A stretch of 64,000 bases of DNA. Origin: Pseudorasbora parva. Taxonomy: Eukaryota > Chordata > Actinopteri > Cypriniformes > Gobionidae. The translations under genes were made by a program, and so were the position numbers. Positions 57,038 through 64,000 of the stretch are shown in pieces (position 1 is the stretch's first letter; the number at the start of each line of letters is the position of its first letter). Location: assembly GCF_024679245.1 (NCBI RefSeq), contig NC_090179.1, positions 8,920,327 to 8,984,326 of the forward strand, written 5' to 3'. The notes below the pieces were generated by a model, which was not told where the DNA came from, made no database searches, and saw only the letters and a program-made list of their open reading frames with translations.

Positions 57038-59451
57038 TAGAACTGTATAAGTGTTTAGGTATTTGCTATTTATACTGTACTGTTTGAACTGTATCTAAAC
57101 AACAAAACAAAGGTGAAAGAGAGCAAAGAGACTTACTCATCACAAGTTACATCAGTGCCAACATCTCGTTTCCTGCGAGTTGGTGGAAGAGAGGTGCCAT
57201 TAGAGGGCAAGGATAAAGCCAAAATGTAAGGCTTCACCATCATATCTGCCAGACTAGCAGTGTCACCTCTCTGTTTGTCTAGTCCTGAAAATACACAAAC
57301 ATACACATAGAAAATCCAAGATTTAATCAAAGATTATGTCAGTTTTGGATTCTTTTGGCATACATTTCCAACACTACGGTTCAGATGTTTGAGATTATCT
57401 TACCTGATATAGTGAAGAGGAATTTATCTGTACTCTGCTGGTCTCCTTTACAGCCACAGTATAACCTCAGTTCTAAACTTTCTTCATCTTCTGTTAAAAA
57501 CACACACACAAGATTGTTTGCATTTTGGAGTACTCTACTGTATAAACCATGTAACGCATACAACTACTAGTGTAGCTGCACTAACATCAAATAAGGAAAT
57601 AAAAGGGGTAGATAAAAATCGGTCACTCCATACTATACAAGTCTATTCAAGATCTAATTAAATATTATATATTCTATAATTTATTATAATAAATGTATAA
57701 TTAATTATAAAAATGTCTACAAATTTATAAAACTGATCCAAGATAAAAACATATCATGAGCTGGTTCATGGGCTCATTTAGGTCATCACTCTATCGGCGA
57801 ACCATTGATATTTGTACAATTTAAAGACATTTTGAAATAATTGTAATGTCACAAAGCCTTGTTTATTGAAATCAAATGTTGCTGTGCTCCAGTCAAATGT
57901 TCCTGAAAAAGCATTCTCTGATGAGGTATATACAGTAGATATGTCTGAAAATAGGATTTTCTCTTTATTGAATGTTATTTTCATTATTTTAATTAATTTA
58001 AATTGGAAGGCTGATTGTAACGCTAGCTGAGAAAATATCCTGCGTATCATATGCATCAAACTCGAGTTGTAGTCTGTCAGACGATTATTCATAATACAAT
58101 GTTTTCCCTAGAGACATGATTGTGACCTTTGAGAAAAACTGAGTAAAGCAACAACTAAATTGTGTTTAAAATGTTAATTTTCTGTTTATACATCTGAAAC
58201 ACAAAATAAAACATTATTTGTGTTGAAAACACTGATCAGTTGTGATAGGATGACAAGTGCTGCTGAGGGAGTCTCTCTCTGGCCAAAGTGTGAAAGGAGA
58301 TTTGAATTGATTACATACAATATATCACCCACCATGTTAATCACACTGGTGTGATCATTGATTAAAAAATACCATAATAAAAAATAATTCCAAAGTATAT
58401 AAATATTTATCAAATATTATACAAATATTTGTCATTGTCATCACCCAAACAGCAGCCAGTTATGATTCCTAAGAAAGTTCACCTAAGCAATATTAGAAAG
58501 CACTTTACAGTAAAATAAAGTTGAACTAAGGAAATTATCAGCAGCACATACTTACATTAATGTTTGTTACATAATATGGTTAAACAAAACTAATAAATAA
58601 ATATATAAATATGACCCAAAGTCATCAGAACTGAACAACAGTATTTTGCACAAAATGTCTTACTAATGACCATGCTGTCACAGTTACTCCCGTTCCCGCA
58701 CTCCATTTCCCAAGATCCTCCCTGTCTCACACCTGAACTCACTTCCTCATCTTCTCTCGCTCTCCCCGGATTCCCAGCACCTGGTCCTCATCGTTAGCGC
58801 ACCTTTATTTTTGGACTCACTCCCCTCACTCATAGTCGGTTCTTGTTTTTGTTATAGTAAGAGTGTTATGTAGTTTCCGTTCTCCAGCGTTGTGTATATT
58901 CTGTTCTGAGTCTTTGTGAAAATAAACGTGTTTAGTTTTGGATGTCTTGGACTTGCAGCAACACCGTAACACATGCAACCCCACCAACCAAGAGTTGCTA
59001 ACAGTTCAGAGGTAGTGCTAAGAATTTATAAATAATTTATAAGGCTTTAATAACGTCACATTATTAAGAATGCTATCAATTTTGCTGAACATCTTTATTA
59101 TTTATATATATATAAATTACCTGAATTTATTATATACCTGATATTAATTACCTGAAATATATATATATATAAATTACATGACCTTACCTGAACTCTGCAA
59201 CCATTCTGTCATCGTCTGTTTCACGTCAAACGAGAGCCAGCGATTGGACCAATCCTTGGAGACAAAGCGGGTGTCCAGATATCGAGCCTGATCGCCAGCT
59301 CCACGATACAGTTCCAGCCTCTGCTCTTGGTCCATCGTGGGATTCTTAATCCGAAGCCGTAACTCGGCTTGAGCCAGCAGCCGGAAGTCTGGAATGCTCT
59401 GTCTCATTTCTGATACGTTAAAAAGCATCTGATGCTTTGTGCCATTCTGAG
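47482..59451 (-). CDS. tgfb1: Transforming growth factor beta-1, exons 2/3 to 7 (exon 1 outside)
   Basis: Six GT-AG exons on the minus strand encode the prodomain from about a third of its length to the end, and the full mature ligand: 59188-59451, 57404-57490, 57137-57284, 54237-54387, 47753-47863 and 47482-47529. TGF-beta-1 is secreted as a latent complex; furin cleavage gives the propeptide and the 112-residue dimeric ligand that signals through type I/II receptor kinases. Phases join exactly. Features are an RGD, the cleavage site RRKR and nine mature cysteines at positions 8, 15, 16, 44, 48, 77, 78, 109 and 111. Exon 1 is not found between 59452 and 64000. Whether this is tgfb1a or tgfb1b cannot be decided. 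Introns hold many repeats. Confidence 0.95.
47753..47863 (-). CDS. tgfb1: tgfb1 exon 7a
   Basis: Thirty-seven codons begin [20 protein letters not shown] and end YYVGRQHK. They hold mature cysteines 77 and 78, one of which makes the inter-chain disulfide in TGF-beta dimers. It starts at phase 0 after acceptor catag and ends before donor gtaaat. Confidence 0.95.
48243..48898. mobile_element. MITE with GAGTTCACACTGCATGATTTT inverted ends
   Basis: The termini gagttcacactgcatgattt (48243) and its inverted copy (ending 48898) define a 656-bp non-autonomous DNA element inside the tgfb1 intron between exons 6 and 7a. No target duplication is clear and no transposase is encoded. Confidence 0.75.
49053..49258. 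mobile_element. Foldback MITE with CACTGTAAAA-like ends
   Basis: Terminal tacactgtaaaa and tttactgtgta with inner paired words attgtctagtgactg and cagtcactagacaat, and aatttttcagttggcc with its inverted copy. Arms are about 80 bp. It lies in the same tgfb1 intron. Confidence 0.8.
49820..50300 (+). pseudogene. Old DIRS relic (RT piece joined to recombinase piece)
   Basis: Broken plus-strand frames contain a VPKKD-like RT word (ggtcccaaagaaagatg at 49906), then [17 protein letters not shown] and [20 protein letters not shown]. The latter match the recombinase segments IKRVGDLHALS and YVPKVPTTPFRDQVVNLQAL of element C. Sequence between is missing. It is an old, deleted insertion within a tgfb1 intron. 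Confidence 0.65.
50350..52300 (+). pseudogene. L2/Rex-type LINE 3' part, split by a TTAA element
   Basis: The frame before the insert has [20 protein letters not shown], then [20 protein letters not shown] and LHWLPL. After the insert it continues YTPSRLL-like, then [16 protein letters not shown] and [10 protein letters not shown]. This is the C-terminal part of a non-LTR RT, followed by a 3' UTR. A TTAA element at 50590-51779 interrupts it exactly at a Tyr-Leu-Ser codon run. Confidence 0.85.
50590..51779. mobile_element. TTAA-flanked MITE, piggyBac/Kolobok type
   Basis: Ends aggggggggtgaaa and tttcacccccccct are inverted copies, flanked by TTAA at 50586-50589 and 51780-51783. Removing the element and one TTAA restores the LINE reading frame. 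The 1,190-bp interior is CpG-rich with no transposase recognised. Confidence 0.88.
52508..53052. mobile_element. TTAA-flanked MITE (short form)
   Basis: TTAA at 52504-52507 and 53053-53056 flanks aggtcccgttcttc and its inverted copy. The interior matches the two ends of the 61193-62418 element but lacks its middle part with the THAP-like ORF, so it is an internally deleted derivative. Confidence 0.85.
53692..53835. repeat. Small foldback repeat
   Basis: The words aatggacaaacccag and ctgggtttgtccatt pair, as do ttgggttgtttgaa and ttcaaacaacccaa, giving a hairpin of about 145 bp. Confidence 0.8.
53836..54236. other. tgfb1 intron, no feature seen
   Basis: AT-rich intronic sequence left of exon 6. 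The stretch 53057-53690 is likewise unremarkable. Confidence 0.5.
54237..54387 (-). CDS. tgfb1: tgfb1 exon 6
   Basis: It encodes [20 protein letters not shown], then [18 protein letters not shown] and [12 protein letters not shown]. This is the first half of the cystine-knot ligand, with cysteines 15, 16, 44 and 48. Acceptor ctgacag and donor gtaggg are present. The first base completes a split Glu codon with exon 5. Confidence 0.96.
54760..55314 (-). mobile_element. Tc1-like relic, internally deleted
   Basis: Inverted ends share tcaggcataacattatga (54767 and inverted at 55295-55312). The minus strand carries a transposase C-terminal part with [19 protein letters not shown], where the D-x-N-x-I-E-P-L-W pattern is typical of Tc1. 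Most of the transposase is missing. It lies in the tgfb1 intron between exons 5 and 6. Confidence 0.8.
55323..56944 (+). mobile_element. Tc1-like transposon with about 210-bp inverted repeats
   Basis: Long inverted repeats run from about 55323 to 55530 and 56730 to 56944, with ends cagtcttgttcaaaataa. TA lies at the left edge and a TA microsatellite at the right. It carries a nearly whole transposase gene. It is about 50 bp from, and in the same intron as, the Tc1 relic to its left. Confidence 0.9.
55650..56646 (+). pseudogene. Tc1-like DDE transposase with two lesions
   Basis: The ATG at 55650 opens [20 protein letters not shown], a helix-turn-helix N-terminus, followed by a GRKRKT-like basic hook. 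A TAA at 55962-55964 and a frameshift at about 55985-55995 follow. The rest is open to 56646 and keeps the DDE triad: ILWTDESK (Asp), [11 protein letters not shown] (Asp) and [13 protein letters not shown] (Glu). The usual family protein is about 340 residues, and this copy spans that length. The enzyme cuts and pastes at TA. It is inactive as it stands. Confidence 0.9.
56945..57036. repeat. (TA)n microsatellite
   Basis: About 90 bp of TA dinucleotides directly at the right end of the Tc1-like element. The element may have inserted into it. Confidence 0.95.
57137..57284 (-). CDS. tgfb1: tgfb1 exon 5 (RGD and cleavage site)
   Basis: It encodes the end of the latency propeptide: [16 protein letters not shown], then an N-glycosylation motif (NGTS) and the furin-type site TRRKR followed by mature [10 protein letters not shown]. 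The RGD matches the integrin-binding motif of the TGF-beta-1 propeptide, through which alpha-v integrins activate the latent complex. Donor gtaagt and acceptor tttcag are canonical. Confidence 0.96.
57404..57490 (-). CDS. tgfb1: tgfb1 exon 4
   Basis: It encodes [20 protein letters not shown], then [10 protein letters not shown], the Cys-x-Cys segment of the propeptide (CSC in mammalian TGF-beta-1), which holds the cysteines that link the two propeptides. Acceptor taacag and donor gtaaga are present, and split codons match both neighbours. Confidence 0.93.
57491..58675. other. tgfb1 intron, no feature seen
   Basis: AT-rich intron sequence between exon 4 and the solo LTR. Only short spurious frames. 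Confidence 0.5.
58676..58971 (+). mobile_element. Solo LTR, probably Ty3/Gypsy-type retrotransposon
   Basis: A 296-bp unit begins tgtcacag and ends cgtaaca, with TG and CA borders. It is flanked by catgc at 58671-58675 and 58972-58976, a 5-bp target duplication. An aataaa lies near 58920. No internal coding region is present, as expected after recombination between two LTRs. The superfamily is inferred from resemblance to common fish Gypsy LTRs. Confidence 0.8.
59188..59451 (-). CDS. tgfb1: tgfb1 exon 2/3 (fused)
   Basis: It encodes [36 protein letters not shown], then [19 protein letters not shown] and [20 protein letters not shown]. This is the arm-domain core of the propeptide with two N-glycosylation motifs (NGT, NVS). 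In mammals it is two exons; here one 264-bp exon has no internal splice site. Acceptor ctctag and donor gtaagg are canonical. Confidence 0.95.
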
Positions 59452-59589
59452 CTAGAGAGAAAGTGAGAAATATTAGAAAAGTGAATGGTTATTTTATAGC
59501 TTGGAAAACAGACCACTCTTTTAGTAGATAATAACCTGGATTTGCCAGGTTAATAGCATAAAATCTTTGATAGATATTTTGAGTTTTGT

Positions 59590-60660
<1,071 letters not shown>

Positions 60661-60681
60661 ATCAGAAAGACAAGAAATTAG

Positions 60682-60793
<112 letters not shown>

Positions 60794-60857
60794 CTAAAGT
60801 TGCGCCTCTGTCGACAATATTTTAATTCATGAAATACGACGCATTGGAGCATTTTCT

Positions 60858-61060
60858 AGAGTTGTGCTTAGCTCTGTTGGTAAAGCATTGCAATACACAA
60901 CAACAACATGCGATCATGCGATCGTGAGTTCGATCCCAGGGAACATATGCACTCATAATGTGTGTATACACTATAAATCACTGGGTAGGATTAGGGACGT
61001 GGTGGTTGTAGTTGTAAATAATAAAAATATTTTTCTAAATGGAAATATGACAAATGGTGG
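60858..61060 (+). mobile_element. tRNA-derived SINE
   Basis: An A-box-like ttagctctgttggtaaagc and a B-box-like gagttcgatcccaggg lie about 55 bp apart, forming a tRNA-like head with an internal RNA polymerase III promoter. A short body and a TAATAAAA-like tail follow. It does not fold into a proper tRNA, so it is not called one. Confidence 0.7.
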
Positions 61061-61192
61061 TAAAAAGTCCACACATTGCATTAAAATGAACACGCATTTC
61101 GATTGGTAACGACAGTCATATGTCATTTCATGAAGTCAGATGTAACACGACACTCATTATTTTTACGCCAAATAGAGGGCACATGACTTTAA

Positions 61193-62418
61193 AGGTCCCA
61201 TTCTTTGCAATTCCATCTTTCAAACTTTAGTTAGTGTGTAATGTTGCTGTTAGAGCATAAATAATACCTGTAAAATTATAAAGCTCAAAGTTCAATGCCA
61301 AGTGAGATATTCTATTTAACAGAAGTTCCCTTTCAAAGCCTACAGCGAACGGCCGGTTTGGACTACACCCCTGCACTTCCTGCTTTAATGACGCAACTAA
61401 AACCATTTGTTGACCAACCCTCCACCCACAAGAACACGCAAATTCGGGGGCATTGTCCTTGGGCTCTCGCAGGTCAAGAATAGGAAGCATTGTTTTTGTA
61501 GAGTGTGTTTGTCGCCATGCCATTGAAACGCTGTTATTTTCATCCCAGAGTCAAATCACCTTTGTTTGGCCTTCCCACGGACGCTGTACGTAGAGATCAA
61601 TGGCTACAGTTTATGGTTAACTCGGTTCCGGAAAATTCACCATTTACCATTTACCATAATCACAACTTAAAACTATGTGCAGCACATTTTGCTGAGGACT
61701 GCTTCCTCAATCTCAATCGCAGAAAGATTCTTCTTAAAAGATGACGCAGTTCCCTCTTTGTTGTTTATGGTGCACAACCGGTAAGTGTATTTTATTATTT
61801 AAGTCGGTCCGTTTAACAGTTTATGTAACTCATGACACAAAGTGCAACGCTGTTTAGCTTTGCTAACTAACGTTAGATGGTAATTGAAACTAATCTGAAA
61901 AACTTAGCAAATAAAAGTGTAGTAATTCATTCAGACACCATCGATTATTGGTGTTTGTAATGATCAGTTTAAACTACTGAATAGACAGCTTACCATTCTG
62001 AAACATCCAGCAAAAGTCTTTCCTGAGCAGGTTGTAATCGATCCTCTTCGATATTCTCCGGGTCTGATTCCGACTCAAATTGATAAGGCAATATAGACAT
62101 TTTTGCAATAACATTGAGCGCGCGTATCTACGCGTTATGATAAGAGGCGGGACCTTTCCGGGCAACGTGCTAAGCTGCTGTCCAATCACAGCGCGGGAAG
62201 CGCTGGCCTAATCAAAACTCGTTACGTGTTTATGAAGGAGGGACTTCATAGAACAAGGAAATCATCAGGCGGTTTTTAGGACAGAGGAAACAGCGCTGTA
62301 CAGATAAGTAAATTGTGTGAAAAATACTGGGGTTTTTTACACGCAAAACATGAACTCATGTTATATTGCACACTGTAAACATAATCAAAGCTTCAAAAAC
62401 ACGCAAAGAATGGGACCT
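61193..62418. mobile_element. TTAA-flanked element with THAP-like exon, Kolobok/piggyBac type
   Basis: TTAA at 61189-61192 and 62419-62422 flanks aggtcccattctttg and its inverted copy. It contains a short THAP-like ORF. The short form at 52508 has the same ends without this part. TTAA duplication and a THAP-type DNA-binding domain together suggest Kolobok, but no transposase catalytic part is present. Confidence 0.8.
61517..61744 (+). pseudogene. THAP-like zinc-finger exon inside a TTAA transposon
   Basis: An ATG at 61517 opens MPLKRCYFHPRVKSPLFGLP, followed by WLQF and LKLCAAHFAEDCFLN. The pattern C...W...C-x2-H-F is that of a THAP domain, a C2CH DNA-binding zinc finger. Its second cysteine is not clear; a His is at that place. 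The frame ends after about 75 codons. It is probably a truncated exon of the parental transposon. Confidence 0.55.
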
Positions 62419-62734
62419 TTAAAACGTAAATATAGGTCATAATAAGGTGCTAGAAAAACGACCTATAGAGTCGTATTTTTTTGGAGGACAGTTTGACTTT
62501 TTCAGATAAACCCACTCCTTAATTGCACCAAAAAAATGTCAGTCAGACGGACACTTTCGGGTCTCAGTAGGTGGTTCTTGGCCATAATCACCTGCCAACT
62601 GCTACCAGAGTTTACAATACAAGTAGGGCAGCATTAATGTTGTATAGCTAAATGAGACCTTGCCTGTATTTTGAATGCAGCCGTAATTTAAAGAGGAAGC
62701 CATTATTAAGATGTGTTTGGGGTTAATTAGTTGC

Positions 62735-62985
62735 CAGAGTATTATAGAGTTAAACTCAAAATAATGTTGTTGTTTGTTTTTTAGGTCTTTAAATGATCTG
62801 GCACCTTCCTATTTGTCAGATTTTTTAAACGTAAATAAGTCAGTTAGATGCTTGCGATCCTCAGACAATATTGCATTGTCATATCCAAGATCAAGACTGA
62901 AGTTGCGAGGTGAACGTGTTTTTAGTGGCCGGTCCTATAGATATGGAATGGTCTTCCTTTAACTGTGAGGTCTGCATCGTCCATA
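62735..62985 (+). pseudogene. LINE RT C-terminal fragment
   Basis: The frame encodes FRSLNDLAPSYLSDFLNVN, then SYPRSRLKLRGERVFS and SYRYGMVFL. These are the C-terminal motifs of L2/CR1-type non-LTR reverse transcriptases (ALN-LAPxYL, PRxRL...GxRxFS). No other part of the element is present. Confidence 0.75.
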
Positions 62986-62989
62986 CATT

Positions 62990-63180
62990 CATTTTATTTT
63001 CATTTTTACAGTCTTATTTTTTACCCTTGCATTTCACTCATTATTACTTTTTGTGTCTTTTAACTAATATTTAGTGATGCATTCCTTTTTAATTATTACT
63101 ATATATGTTTTTTTTTTCATTAATTTCTCTGTATAGCACTGTGGTTAACTTTTGTTGTGTTTATTTTTGCTTTATAAATT

Positions 63181-63250
<70 letters not shown>

Positions 63251-64000
63251 ATTATTTTTATTCATTTTATTTTATTTTATTTTATTTTTATTTTTGGCTT
63301 TGGGGGTGAAATGTGACCTGTACATGCTTGCAAATGATGTTTAGATCTGTCTCTAAAGCAATGGGAAATAAAATGTATAATTTTTCATAAGCTTGGTACA
63401 CATAAAGGACATGTTCAATTCACTATCCACTGTTGAGGGATATAATGCATTGATTATATTCCCTATTGGTCCTAACACCTGTGGCCACACATACAAAGTG
63501 TCAATGTCCAAATGAACTGCTCTTTGTTGATTAGAGTATGGTGGATAAGATGAGGGTGGAGTGGGATTTGTGTGTATGTGTGTTTACATAGGCTGGTGCT
63601 CAGGTAAGCTCAGGACAGCTGTCCTAACAGGCACTGAGACAAACCTATCATTAGTACTGGGTGCAACCAGATTCCAGCAGGCTTAAATATCTGCCTCTCC
63701 AACGCATGCTTTACCCTTCCTGTCCTCTTACTGTCACCTTCCACAGAATCACAACTCTCTCTTTCCCCAACTATTCTGTTCCAATCACATTAAGTCATGA
63801 CACATTTTCCCAGCGGATAAGATGTGCAGTCAGCACAATCTTTGACATGTAATAACATGAGATGAAAAGCAGCACATCCATAAAGAAAAACATGGAAACT
63901 TAGACATGCCTGAAGGACATGGCTGTAAACTGAGTGCTCTCTATTTGACAGCATTATTTATGATTTAAGGTCGGTACTACATAGAAGACTAAATCTCTTT
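62990..64000. other. Presumed tgfb1 first intron, (TA)n block, no gene
   Basis: A (TA)n microsatellite lies at about 63186-63243 followed by (TTTTA)n words. The rest has no recognisable feature. A tgfb1 first exon was looked for on the minus strand and not seen. Confidence 0.5.

Noticed and set aside
60858..60950. Possible tRNA gene
   Set aside because: A- and B-box-like words are present but the arms do not pair as a tRNA and a SINE body follows. It is called a SINE.

Overview
The window looks like teleost fish DNA, most likely cyprinid. It is AT-rich and crowded with transposable elements, and one host gene is recognisable: the 3' part of a TGF-beta-1 gene (tgfb1) on the minus strand. Six coding exons lie between 59451 and 47482. 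They encode most of the latency prodomain, an RGD motif, an RRKR cleavage site and a complete 112-residue mature ligand with nine cysteines. Exon 1 (signal peptide) was not found and is probably beyond position 64000.

Layout. 1-3010: an L1/Tx1-type LINE fragment and MITE-like repeats. 3011-6779: an internally deleted DIRS-type tyrosine-recombinase retrotransposon (element A, minus). 8124-13088: a second DIRS element of another subfamily (B, minus). 14989-18673: a restriction-like-endonuclease non-LTR retrotransposon (R2/Hero-like) with an unbroken ORF and a perfect 54-bp target duplication. 18811-30006: nested MITEs, two foldback elements and Tc1 relics. 31310-34300: a TTAA-flanked, long-TIR element that carries an L2-type LINE and itself sits inside another repeat. 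34859-41340: a full-length but mutated DIRS element (C, plus; same family as A). 42219-43850: retroposon ends and a DIRS terminal relic. 43860-47481: nothing recognised. 47482-64000: tgfb1 exons, with introns holding foldbacks, a DIRS relic, TTAA elements (one with a THAP-like ORF), two Tc1-like elements, a solo LTR, microsatellites and a tRNA-derived SINE.

How the parts work together. The DIRS copies show the architecture of that group: gag-like ORF, RT/RNase H, tyrosine recombinase, inverted terminal repeats with TATA-like boxes, and an internal complementary region (ICR) matching both termini. All copies carry inactivating lesions. Element A ends at the midpoint of its ICR rather than at the normal 3' terminus. 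The intact R2/Hero-like copy is the element most likely to have moved recently. I found no CRISPR array, operon or new defence-type system. The most unusual items are the ICR-ended DIRS derivative, the long target duplication of the RLE element, and the series of TTAA-flanked elements, one with a THAP-like exon.
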